Assembly: GCA_902491575.1 (NCBI GenBank)
Contig: CABUID010000021.1
Location: forward strand, 1-26,431
Reading direction: 5' to 3'
Length of the DNA: 26,431 nucleotides
From: an uncultured Bacillota bacterium
GTDB lineage: Bacteria > Bacillota_I > Bacilli_A > RFN20 > CAG-631
The notes under the pieces: model-generated
Databases searched by the model: none
What the model was told of the DNA's origin: nothing
The model's input: the letters and a program-made list of their open reading frames with translations, nothing else
Made by a program: the position numbers and the translations under genes
Part shown: in pieces, positions 1 through 5,708 of the stretch
Layout: each line of letters starts with the position of its first letter
How positions within the stretch are numbered: position 1 is the first letter of the stretch

Positions 1-31
1 ATAGGTTTTTACCTTATTTTTGGCATAATTT

Positions 32-55
32 ATCGGAATTCAAATTCCGATTTTT
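32..55 (+). terminator. Rho-independent terminator of an upstream gene
   Basis: The arms ATCGGAATT and AATTCCGAT are perfectly complementary and are followed by TTTT. With a realistic loop, seven pairs close around TTCAAA. It most likely ends a transcript entering from left of the window. Confidence 0.6.
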
Positions 56-690
56 CATAAAATAATTATAATTTTTTATCCACAATGAATTTATTGGATA
101 GTTCAAGTAAATATTCACGTCCTATTGTTTTGAGCATTTCATAGGATTCTTCTAAATTTTTTCTTCTTATTTAAATAACCTTTTTACATCGTTTTACAAT
201 GACATTGTGAATCAAAAATAAATAATTTACTTTTTTTGCAAAATTATTTTATTAGTATTTGTTAAGTTCATCATAATCTATAAAGTAGATAGAACTTTAT
301 TGATTTATTAAAAATAAAATATAAAATTGTTTTATTTTTTCTATAAAAGATAAATCCATATTCTAAATCATTTAAATTTGTTTATATCAAAGCAAAAGAT
401 CACAGATTTTTGTAAACCTATGTTCTTTGAATAATATTCAATTTATTCATTTAATGTTGCGCGAAGATGAACTACGTCTTCTATATCTTTATTCCTATAT
501 GACTCTCACTCATGAAAACATAAACGAGCACATGCTTTTTTTGTTTTATTGACTAAATATTGGTATCTGAAAGGTCTTTAGTTTTTTATACTACAAACAT
601 TAATTATTGTCCACATATATGAGCACTTATTTTGTCCATATAAATATTTCTATTATTTTATTATACTATTATTCCCCCCCCAAGTTTTTT
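56..690. other. Gene-less stretch with decayed coding fragments
   Basis: No intact gene is visible on either strand. A short minus-strand open stretch at 66-164 (ending IVDKKL) lacks a usable start. A second minus-strand fragment at 368-538 carries two in-frame stops and is listed separately. TTGTCCA occurs twice, at 607-613 and 632-638. A run of eight C occurs at 674-681, unusual in DNA this AT-rich. The stretch reads as eroded intergenic or mobile-element debris. Confidence 0.5.
368..538 (-). pseudogene. Possible decayed ORF with two in-frame stops
   Basis: Minus-strand frame of 57 codons interrupted by two stops. The middle segment reads KDIEDVVHLRATLNE, then a stop, then IEYYSKNIGLQKS. 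The composition is protein-like, with mixed charged and hydrophobic residues, rather than the Lys/Asn/Ile/Phe-only translation usual for non-coding AT-rich DNA. The tyrosine-rich end recalls the C-termini of DDE transposases, but I cannot name a family. No start codon with a ribosome binding site is present. This is weak evidence for a gene remnant. Confidence 0.2.
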
Positions 691-790
691 ACCATTCGTT
701 TTTTTAATACCCTTAACGTTTTTTTATAAGACCTTTCATTTTTTTAATAGTTCTATCATTTTTTTAAAGAACCTATCGTTTTTAAGAAGA
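691..790. repeat. Five-copy direct repeat, exact 20-bp period, T-tract core
   Basis: Five units begin at 691, 711, 731, 751 and 771. Each carries the core C(G/A)TTTTTTTAA or a close variant, starting at 697, 717, 737, 757 and 777. The flanks are also partly conserved (ACC or ACCTAT before the core). Units differ by substitutions but none by an indel, so the T-tracts recur every 20 bp, about two helical turns. No coding capacity and no palindromy are seen. The function is unknown. Confidence 0.7.
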
Positions 791-795
791 TTTGT

Positions 796-852
796 AAAAA
801 CAAAAAAATCCTTAATCTTAAGCATCAATCACGCCTAAGAATTCAGGATTTT
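796..852 (-). terminator. Rho-independent terminator for the tRNA-Arg transcript
   Basis: Read on the minus strand, AAAATCCT (852-845) pairs with AGGATTTT (812-805). An inner CTTA/TAAG helix and a GC/GC helix lie across a small internal loop, and the hairpin runs into TTTTTTTGTTTTT. It lies about 120 bases beyond the 3' end of tRNA-Arg in its direction of transcription. Confidence 0.65.
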
Positions 853-970
853 GTGTTAATATGGTTCATTCAACTATCAAATCCGGGACTTCAACCACTA
901 TATCAAGGCGTAAAAAAGGCTTGATACCTTAATTTCATTGTATCAAAGTATCAAACCATTGCTTTCAATA
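853..970 (-). ncRNA. Structured 3' trailer of tRNA-Arg, possible sRNA
   Basis: Between tRNA-Arg and its terminator lies about 118 nt with competing helices. A central element (TTGATAC at 921-927, plus strand) can pair with TATCAAG at 901-907. It can also pair with either of two tandem copies of GTATCAAA at 940-947 and 948-955. A further TGGTT/AACCA helix lies nearer the terminator. Bacterial tRNA trailers are usually short, so a processed small RNA is possible. No known RNA family was recognised and no promoter of its own is obvious. Confidence 0.3.
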
Positions 971-1047
971 TGGTACCCACAGCAGGATTCGAACCTGTGA
1001 CCCTGCGCTTAGAAGGCGCATGCTCTATCCAGCTGAGCTATGTGGGC
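971..1047 (-). tRNA. tRNA-Arg, anticodon TCT
   Basis: The minus strand gives a full cloverleaf of 77 nt. The acceptor starts GCCCACA and pairs with TGTGGGT. The anticodon stem TGCGC/GCGCA encloses CTTCTAA, which gives anticodon TCT (AGA codons). The T-arm contains GGTTCGAATCC, and CCA is encoded at the 3' end (971-973 on the plus strand). A near-consensus promoter lies directly upstream. Confidence 0.97.
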
Positions 1048-1061
1048 ATCAACGCTTAAAT

Positions 1062-1090
1062 ATTATATATTATTTCTACTTATTTGACAA
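1062..1090 (-). promoter_or_regulatory. Sigma-A promoter of tRNA-Arg
   Basis: On the minus strand TTGTCA (1090-1085) and TATAAT (1067-1062) are separated by exactly 17 bases. The -10 lies 14 bases before the mature tRNA 5' end. This is the best sigma-A match in the left part of the window. Confidence 0.85.
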
Positions 1091-1229
1091 GTAATAAATT
1101 CTTTTTTCTTTAAAAATGCATTGAAATAATAAGATAGAAATGTTTCAAATAAGTAAATCATAAAAAAATAGTAAAAATATTATTCCTTTTATATCTTAAA
1201 CTTTTAATTATTTATTTTTCAATATAGCT

Positions 1230-1655
1230 TTATTTATACGAACGGGCAATTTCACTAACAAGTGCCATATCAACTTTTTCTATAAAATGTATTTTAAAAT
1301 GTTTCATAATTGAAGGTAAAGATTTATCACTGAGTTTTTCAATTTCCATAATAATTTCATCTTTACTCATCATTTTAGGCAAATAAACTTCTAAAATCTT
1401 TTTTTGACGTATTAATTCTTCATATTGCTCTTTTCGATTTGCAAGTAAAAAAGCATTGGCTTCATCGTCCACTTCTTTAATTACTTTTCTTATTATATTT
1501 AATACATCATTATCCGTCAATTCTTCATTTTTAGCTCTTTTTTCTGTTAATAAAATCGTTGATTTGGTAATTACTACACTTAAAATGTTTCTTTTTGTAG
1601 TATTATGTTCTTTTAAAGCAAGTAAATTTTCTTTTTTAAGTTCATCATATAACAT
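1230..1655 (-). CDS. YqeY-like (GatB/YqeY tail domain) protein
   Basis: The 141-residue product matches the small YqeY family, whose domain also forms the tail of GatB in the tRNA-dependent amidotransferase. In that setting it contacts tRNA; the role of the free-standing protein is not settled. Visible hallmarks are the N-terminal LKKENLLALKEHNTTKRN segment, the central YLPKMMSKDEI, and a C-terminal helical part containing PSIMKHFK and VDMALVSEI. The start has a good GGAGG seven bases upstream. The protein is near the usual family length of about 150 residues. It is soluble and alpha-helical, with no signal or membrane segment. It is transcribed toward tRNA-Arg as a single gene, and the divergent neighbour is tRNA-Gly; a self-complementary TTGCAA at 1732-1737 lies between the two. 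Confidence 0.85.
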   Translation of the reverse strand: MLYDELKKENLLALKEHNTTKRNILSVVITKSTILLTEKRAKNEELTDNDVLNIIRKVIKEVDDEANAFLLANRKEQYEELIRQKKILEVYLPKMMSKDEIIMEIEKLSDKSLPSIMKHFKIHFIEKVDMALVSEIARSYK

Positions 1656-1731
1656 AAAATTAACCTCCGATTACATTTTACTATTTTTTTAATCTAATTC
1701 CTACTATAAAATATATTTTTTCATTTAGTAC

Positions 1732-1763
1732 TTGCAAACTAAATTTGAATATGTTAATATAAT
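1732..1763 (+). promoter_or_regulatory. Probable promoter of tRNA-Gly
   Basis: A perfect TATAAT at 1758-1763 sits 12 bases before the mature tRNA 5' end. TTGCAA at 1732-1737 is the only -35-like hexamer nearby, but the spacer would be 20, longer than usual. The -10 is therefore well supported and the -35 is not. TTGCAA reads the same on both strands and could also serve the divergent yqeY-like gene. Confidence 0.45.
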
Positions 1764-1775
1764 TGAGCAATAAAT

Positions 1776-1849
1776 GCAAATGTAGTTCAGTGGTAGAACT
1801 TCAGCCTTCCAAGCTGACTATGCGGGTTCGATTCCCGTCATTTGCTCCA
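1776..1849 (+). tRNA. tRNA-Gly, anticodon TCC
   Basis: A 74-nt cloverleaf. Acceptor GCAAATG pairs with CATTTGC, the D-arm begins GTTCAGTGGTAGAAC, and anticodon stem TCAGC/GCTGA encloses CTTCCAA, giving anticodon TCC (GGA codons). The T-arm is CGGGTTCGATTCCCG, the discriminator is T and CCA is encoded. A hairpin terminator starts 13 bases after the CCA. Confidence 0.97.
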
Positions 1850-1861
1850 TTAAGTATGAAT

Positions 1862-1910
1862 ATACCCCCATTTATTGGACAGATATGTTAAATAGATGGG
1901 GGTATTTTTT
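1862..1910 (+). terminator. tRNA-Gly terminator formed by the IS left end
   Basis: ATACCCCCAT (1862-1871) pairs perfectly with ATGGGGGTAT (1896-1905). The loop is 24 nt and six T overlap and follow the second arm. It lies just after tRNA-Gly and inside the left terminus of the IS remnant, so the element seems to provide the tRNA stop signal. Confidence 0.7.
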
Positions 1911-1997
1911 ATGAATTTAACAAGACAGCAAAAACTAAAAATGGTAAAAGAACATTTAAAGGAAGAAGTACCTCTAAATAAATTAGTTAAAAAATAA
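1911..1997 (+). pseudogene. Truncated IS3-type OrfA transposase start
   Basis: A 28-codon reading frame begins MNLTRQQKLKMVKEHLKEE and continues VPLNKLVKK before a TAA. The pattern (TRQQKL, a helix ending in KEH, then a short turn and a second helix) is the N-terminal helix-turn-helix of IS3-family OrfA proteins. After the stop the same frame reads DYDYDSSKNSTYRPF, consistent with continued but eroded coding sequence. No catalytic domain remains, so it cannot move by itself. Confidence 0.55.
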
Positions 1998-2172
1998 GAT
2001 TATGATTATGATTCATCAAAGAATTCAACTTATAGACCATTTAAAGATAATATATCATAATGTGCAAGACTATAAAACCACCATCCAATTTTTTGGGTAA
2101 GTTCAATACATTGTATAGGATGTTAAAACTTTTTTTATTTTAATTATTTTTTTTGTACCATTACTTTAATGG

Positions 2173-2337
2173 TTATAGCATTTCATATTCGAACATAACT
2201 ATTAAACCATTAACTATTGATAACAAAAGGCGGTATTGCATTCCAATAAAAGAATAACCATTGATTGAAAACAATAAAGAAATTGCGATAAAGACGAAAG
2301 AAAGAAAAATTCTTTTTTTGCGTTTATATACACGAGG
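2173..2337 (-). pseudogene. Possible membrane-protein fragment, no start codon
   Basis: A minus-strand frame of 54 sense codons plus stop reads VYKRKKRIFLSFVFIAISLL, then FSINGYSFIG, and ends FEYEML. A basic stretch followed by a hydrophobic helix looks like a membrane segment. No ATG, GTG or TTG with a ribosome binding site opens it, and the region overlaps the plus-strand promoter of the acetyltransferase. It could be the tail of a gene cut by the neighbouring IS, or chance in AT-rich DNA. Confidence 0.2.
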
Positions 2338-2346
2338 TTATATAAT
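2318..2346 (+). promoter_or_regulatory. Sigma-A promoter of the GNAT acetyltransferase gene
   Basis: TTGCGT at 2318-2323 and TATAAT at 2341-2346 are separated by 17 bases. The predicted start of transcription leaves a leader of about 25 bases that holds the AAGGAG ribosome binding site. Confidence 0.65.
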
Positions 2347-2375
2347 AAATAAAAAGGAAACCAAGGAGTAAAATC

Positions 2376-2831
2376 ATGTATCTTCGAAAATATATCTCTT
2401 CAGATTGTAAACAATTAACTATATTATTTTATCAAACCATTCATTGTATTAACGCGAAAGATTATACTAAAGAACAATTAAATGCATGGGCCAATGATGA
2501 CATTGATTTGATAAAGTGGAATGAATCTTTTCTAAAAAATTATACTATTGTTGCAGTGGACAATAATGAAATAATTGGATTTGGAGATATAAATGAATCT
2601 GGATATTTGGATCGATTATATATTCACAAAAATCATCAACGAGAAGGAATTGCCACTGCCATATGTGATAAATTAGAAAATGCAGTCAGTGCAAAAAAGA
2701 TAACTACGCATGCATCAATAACCGCTAAACCCTTCTTTGAAAATCGAGGTTACTTAGTTATTAAAGAACAAATCGTTATCAGAAATGGAATCTCTTTAAT
2801 AAATTATATGATGGAAAAACAAATGCGCTAG
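2376..2831 (+). CDS. GNAT-family N-acetyltransferase
   Basis: A 151-residue cytosolic enzyme expected to move an acetyl group from acetyl-CoA to an amine. The family core is clear: an N-terminal strand-helix opening (MYLRKYISSDCKQL), the strand TIVAVDNNEIIGFGDI, then motif A with the acetyl-CoA loop at about residues 80-102 (LDRLYIHKNHQREGIATAI, the Q-R-x-G-x-A signature), and motif B near SITAKPFFENRGY. The layout resembles YafP/ElaA-like small GNATs. The substrate cannot be read from sequence. The start is fixed by AAGGAG seven bases upstream and a good promoter. The gene looks monocistronic. A candidate small hairpin (GACAC/GTGTC) follows the stop but has no T-tract. Confidence 0.9.
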   Translation: MYLRKYISSDCKQLTILFYQTIHCINAKDYTKEQLNAWANDDIDLIKWNESFLKNYTIVAVDNNEIIGFGDINESGYLDRLYIHKNHQREGIATAICDKLENAVSAKKITTHASITAKPFFENRGYLVIKEQIVIRNGISLINYMMEKQMR

Positions 2832-2982
2832 TCACTACAAGGAGACACTCACAACTTTAATGGTGTCATCATTCAACTTATAAAAAAGTTTACTCAAAAA
2901 ACTTAATAAAAAAGTATGCTAATAAGATTAAAAATTATTAAGAACACAAATTCTAATTTATAAATGATTAGGAGGTAAGTAA

Positions 2983-3456
2983 ATGTCCATGGATATGAAA
3001 AAGTTTTCATTAACAAAACATGATTTAGAATTACAAAATTTAATATCCTTAACTGATCAGAAAATATTAGCAAAATGGGCAATCGATTGTCTGAATAGAA
3101 TATTTTATATTTATGAAAAAAAATATCCTAACGAAACCATTCCTCAAACGGCTATAAAGATTTTAAACGATTGGATAAAGGATAAAATAACGATGTGGGA
3201 AGCAAGAAAATATTGTTGGACTGTATTAGAATTAGCAAGAAAACTAGAAAAAGAGGATAAAGTAAGTTGCCAAATCGTTAGAGCTACAAGTCATTGCTTA
3301 GCAACTTGTCATGTTCCAACACATGCAGAAGGAACAGCAATGTACGTTATTTCTGCTATAAAATATTTTAATAAAGATAAAGAGAATGTAATTGAACTTA
3401 TGGAAAAGGAAAGAAAGTGGCAAATAAAACATTTATTAAAATTAAGAAAGAATTAA
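2983..3456 (+). CDS. Imm-5-like putative immunity protein
   Basis: The 157-residue all-helical protein resembles the Imm-5-like domain family, named for predicted immunity proteins of polymorphic toxin systems. Matching features are ILAKWAIDCLNRIFYIYEKK followed by YPNETIPQTAIKIL near residues 28-65. A central helix with EARKYCWTVLELARK follows, then the conserved tail RATSHCLATCHVPTHAEGTA (family pattern: R-A-x-x-H-x-x-A-T-x-H-x-x-x-H-A). Three His of that tail are kept. Start: AGGAGGT lies just upstream; ATG 2983 is preferred, although a second ATG follows two codons later. No toxin gene is found beside it, so it is an orphan. The function is inferred from family naming only. Confidence 0.65.
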   Translation: MSMDMKKFSLTKHDLELQNLISLTDQKILAKWAIDCLNRIFYIYEKKYPNETIPQTAIKILNDWIKDKITMWEARKYCWTVLELARKLEKEDKVSCQIVRATSHCLATCHVPTHAEGTAMYVISAIKYFNKDKENVIELMEKERKWQIKHLLKLRKN

Positions 3457-3460
3457 ATAA

Positions 3461-3485
3461 ATCAAACCATTTGATGCTTTTTTTT
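3461..3485 (+). terminator. Weak terminator after the Imm-5-like gene
   Basis: ATCAA (3461-3465) and TTGAT (3471-3475) form a five-pair stem with loop ACCAT. GC and eight T follow. It begins five bases after the stop codon. The stem is short but the T-tract is long. Confidence 0.5.
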
Positions 3486-3681
3486 CTGATGGTTAAAGTT
3501 TATGTGGATTAACATTCATTTAAAATAGTATAAGGATAGAGGTACACTAAAATACAAAAAATAAGAAAAATAGTTTAAAGTCATTCTTCCAATATTAAAG
3601 CATTTGTCAAAACAAACACATTTGGTATATGAAGAAAAGGATGATGTTTATCAATCGCAATTTCATTTTGTTTATAAGGTA

Positions 3682-3717
3682 AAAACAATCTCTACAATAA
3701 TATTGTAGAGATGTTTT
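3682..3717. terminator. Perfect 11-bp hairpin, possible two-way terminator
   Basis: ATCTCTACAAT (3688-3698) and ATTGTAGAGAT (3702-3712) pair perfectly around AAT. The helix is extended by AAAAC/GTTTT with one bulged A. The run of T after it is only four long on the plus strand, while the minus strand gives TTTTTACC. It separates the Imm-5 region from the next promoter and could stop read-through from either side. Confidence 0.5.
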
Positions 3718-3807
3718 CATTATGTAAAAATTATAGTTAGAAAATGGGTGAAAAAGAATCCAATAGATATGAAATGAATAAATCATTTTATTTTTTTATA
3801 AATCAAC

Positions 3808-3822
3808 ACATTTGTAAAATGT
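3808..3822 (+). promoter_or_regulatory. Palindromic operator candidate for the TetR protein
   Basis: ACATTT-GTA-AAATGT is a perfect 6-3-6 inverted repeat about 65 bases before the small membrane-protein gene, inside an AT-rich promoter region. The size and symmetry suit a TetR-type repressor, and a TetR gene is the second cistron of the operon. Autoregulation is inferred. Confidence 0.4.
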
Positions 3823-3887
3823 TGTTGTGTAGAAAAATAAATTATTCTTTTAAAATTAAAATGTATTTAGCAAGGAGGAAATGAAAA

Positions 3888-4241
3888 ATGAATACAGATA
3901 AAATTTATGCAGAACAAATTGCAAATGAATATGCACCAAAGGATACTTCGAAAGTTGTTGCCTTAAAAAAGTTAGACAAAAAAGCAAAATTGCCAGCTGA
4001 AATCTTCACTTACACTTTTGGAATTTTTGCAGCTTTAATTTTAGGTATTGGAATGTGTTTATCCATGAAAATTATTGGTAGCGGTACAGGAATGATGATA
4101 TTTGGAATTATTTTAGGAGTTATTGGTTTATTACTTGCAGGAATCAATTATCCACTATACCGAAAAATTCAAAACTATGGCAAGAAAAAATATGCATATG
4201 ATATAATATTATTAGCCAAAGAAATTGCTGAAAAAGAATAA
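3888..4241 (+). CDS. Small two-TM membrane protein paired with TetR regulator
   Basis: A 117-residue protein with a soluble N-terminal part (NTDKIYAEQIANEYAPKDTS, then KVVALKKLDKKAKLP) and two membrane helices near residues 40-62 and 70-90. A charged cytosolic tail ends LLAKEIAEKE. I believe relatives in Bacillota are sometimes labelled dihydropteridine reductase, but no NAD(P)-binding fold can be seen at this length, so I do not support that activity. RBS AAGGAGG lies eight bases before the ATG. The stop is 16 bases before the TetR start, so the two are co-transcribed. The pairing suggests that the TetR protein controls this membrane protein, for example in a membrane stress or efflux-related response. 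That role is inference. Confidence 0.75.
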   Translation: MNTDKIYAEQIANEYAPKDTSKVVALKKLDKKAKLPAEIFTYTFGIFAALILGIGMCLSMKIIGSGTGMMIFGIILGVIGLLLAGINYPLYRKIQNYGKKKYAYDIILLAKEIAEKE

Positions 4242-4257
4242 GAAAGGAAGCGGTATT

Positions 4258-4857
4258 ATGGATAATAAAAGTAAATATTATAATACCGCTCTTTTAATGG
4301 ATGAAGCTTTACTATCTATTTTAGAAAAAAAAGAATTTCCATATATAACTGTGAAAGAAATTTGTATCAAAGCCGGTGTAAATAGATCTACTTTTTATCT
4401 TCACTATGAAACTATCGATGACTTACTACAAGAAACCATTGATTTGATAGAAAACAGATTTAATTCATCATTTCATAAGAAAACATCTATTAAAAAAAGT
4501 ATACTAGAAAAAAAACCTGAAAATTTGATTTTAATAACTAGGGAATATTTGAAACCTTATGTTGAATTTATCTTTAATAATCAAAAAATTTTCATGTTAT
4601 CTTTATCAAAATCAATGTTATTTAAAAACTCAGATCGTTTTTTAAAAATGAATTATGAATATTTTGAACCTGTAATGGATTACTTTAAAGTAGATAAAAA
4701 AACACAACCTTACATGATTGAATTTTTTTGTCATGGAATTATTTCAATTATTAAAAAATGGTTAGAAAATAATTGTAACGAATCCATCGAAGAAATTATT
4801 CAGATTATTTTACAATGTGTTGAAATCGATTCTATCATGGAAAAATACGGAAAATAA
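4258..4857 (+). CDS. TetR/AcrR-family transcriptional regulator
   Basis: With the start at 4258 the protein has 199 residues. The N-terminal TetR HTH spans about residues 10-55: ALLMDEALLSILEKKEFPYI leads into the recognition helix region VKEICIKAGVNRSTFYLHYE, the signature TetR motif ending in FY-x-H-Y. The C-terminal part is helical and resembles the TetR_C domain of YxaF/DhaS-type proteins (YFEPVMDYFK, then FFCHGIISIIKKWLENN). An in-frame ATG at 4225 would add 11 residues but overlaps the previous gene and lacks a ribosome binding site. At 4258 a GGAAG lies seven bases upstream. It is probably an autorepressor acting on the palindrome at 3808-3822. The ligand is unknown. Confidence 0.9.
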   Translation: MDNKSKYYNTALLMDEALLSILEKKEFPYITVKEICIKAGVNRSTFYLHYETIDDLLQETIDLIENRFNSSFHKKTSIKKSILEKKPENLILITREYLKPYVEFIFNNQKIFMLSLSKSMLFKNSDRFLKMNYEYFEPVMDYFKVDKKTQPYMIEFFCHGIISIIKKWLENNCNESIEEIIQIILQCVEIDSIMEKYGK

Positions 4858-4872
4858 ATTTATATTATAATT

Positions 4873-4902
4873 AAGTTGATATTTTTCATCAACTTTTTTT
4901 TT
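4873..4902 (+). terminator. Terminator of the membrane protein-TetR operon
   Basis: AAGTTGAT (4873-4880) and ATCAACTT (4888-4895) form a perfect eight-pair stem with loop ATTTTTC, followed by seven more T. It lies 15 bases after the tetR stop. Confidence 0.85.
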
Positions 4903-5035
4903 AATTAAAATAAAAGTTTTTGAGATATAAAAGCACAGTTTCCATTCCTATTTTTATGATTATTCTTTTTGGTTTAATTATCTTTTATTTTCTTTTCAAT
5001 CGATCTATTCATTCTTTTTCATTTTATTAATATCA

Positions 5036-5668
5036 TTAAGGATGATCATTTAAAAAATGAATTATTTGATTGGCAATGCTTTTCATTCCTTTTATATTCG
5101 GATGATTATTTTCTTTTTCGATATCATGAAGAAGAAGAAAATCAATATTATAATGATTGCAAACTTTTATTATTCCATTTGTAATTTCATCTTTTAAGTC
5201 GGAATTAATAATATAGATAATTCTAGATTGAGGCTGCTTCTTTTTTAGATAATCACATAAAAAACAAACCGATGGCAAAAATGATTTCAAATCATCTTCA
5301 TTCCATAATTCATACTTTACATTTCCTATGGGTGAATTTGCCCAAGAGTCATTTGTACCTCCAAATAAAAAAATAGTATCAAAGATATTTTTACTAAAAT
5401 GTACTTTTGTTCTTTCAATAAAAGAACTTTCTTTGCAAATTTCTCCTCCATAACTTGTATAGCAAACACAACTTCCTGAATGACTACAGTTTATCCTTAG
5501 TTTTGATTTTGTTTCCATTAAAACGATATGCCACCATATCTGCTGAACACAATTAATTCCGTTTAAAAAATTTCGTGATGGTCCATAATAACTTCTATAA
5601 TTTTCATTATACCCCTCGTAGGTAGAATAACTATCACCAATAATACCTATATTCCCTAAACTTTTCAT
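5036..5668 (-). CDS. SGNH/GDSL-type hydrolase
   Basis: A 210-residue serine hydrolase, probably an esterase or deacetylase. The SGNH blocks are visible. Block I is IGIIGDSYSTYEG with nucleophile Ser13. Block II lies near CSHSGS at 61-66. Block III is FGGTNDSW with Asn106. Block V is ENNHPNIKGM with His189. At the usual D-x-x-H position a Glu (Glu186) stands before His189, a conservative change. There is no signal peptide or membrane helix, so it acts in the cytosol unless exported otherwise. Start: GGAGG is eight bases upstream. It lies 40 bases after the histidine kinase in the same direction and is probably the last gene of the sensor operon. This suggests that signalling and modification or removal of an acyl group are linked. 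The substrate is unknown. Confidence 0.85.
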   Translation of the reverse strand: MKSLGNIGIIGDSYSTYEGYNENYRSYYGPSRNFLNGINCVQQIWWHIVLMETKSKLRINCSHSGSCVCYTSYGGEICKESSFIERTKVHFSKNIFDTIFLFGGTNDSWANSPIGNVKYELWNEDDLKSFLPSVCFLCDYLKKKQPQSRIIYIINSDLKDEITNGIIKVCNHYNIDFLLLHDIEKENNHPNIKGMKSIANQIIHFLNDHP

Positions 5669-5708
5669 AAAAACGCCTCCACAAAGAAATCATAACTTCT
5701 TAAATTCA

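Larger units (their letters stand above)
1857..2105 (+). mobile_element. IS3-family (IS150-type) remnant with both ends
   Basis: About 249 bp is bounded by imperfect inverted repeats. The left end TGAATATACCCCCAT...ATTGGACAG resembles the reverse complement of the right end, which reads TGAACTTACCC...ATTGGA. These motifs are typical of IS150-group termini. Inside is an ATG reading the start of an IS3 OrfA-type HTH, stopped after 28 codons; the rest of orfA and all of orfB are missing. The element is an internally deleted copy, placed eight bases after tRNA-Gly. No clear target duplication was identified. Confidence 0.6.
3486..3887. other. Gene-less stretch with a strong hairpin and an operator
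   Basis: No intact gene is seen. A 45-codon open stretch at 3574-3708 on the plus strand reads FKVILPILKHLSKQTHLVYE and then EKDDVYQSQFHFVYKVK. It looks protein-like but has no start codon and may be a remnant. The perfect hairpin at 3682-3717 and the operator-like palindrome at 3808-3822 are listed separately. A ribosome binding site (AAGGAGG) opens the next gene. Confidence 0.4.

Noticed and set aside
901..955. Short palindromic repeats around TTGATAC as a CRISPR array
   Set aside because: Repeats are 7-8 bases with irregular spacing and mixed orientation; they are RNA-helix arms, not CRISPR units.
1456..1692. 78-residue plus-strand open frame
   Set aside because: It is antisense to the YqeY-like gene, has hydrophobic Phe/Ser-rich composition and no ribosome binding site.
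1776..2105. Integrated element with attachment site in tRNA-Gly
   Set aside because: No direct repeat of the tRNA 3' end and no integrase are seen; the adjacent element has IS3-type ends.
3574..3708. 45-codon protein-like stretch between the Imm-5-like gene and the TetR operon
   Set aside because: No start codon and no recognisable domain; kept only as a note in the gap description.
4921..5028. Hydrophobic plus-strand frame after the tetR terminator
   Set aside because: It follows a strong terminator, has no ribosome binding site, and its Phe/Ile/Leu content is what AT-rich DNA gives by chance.
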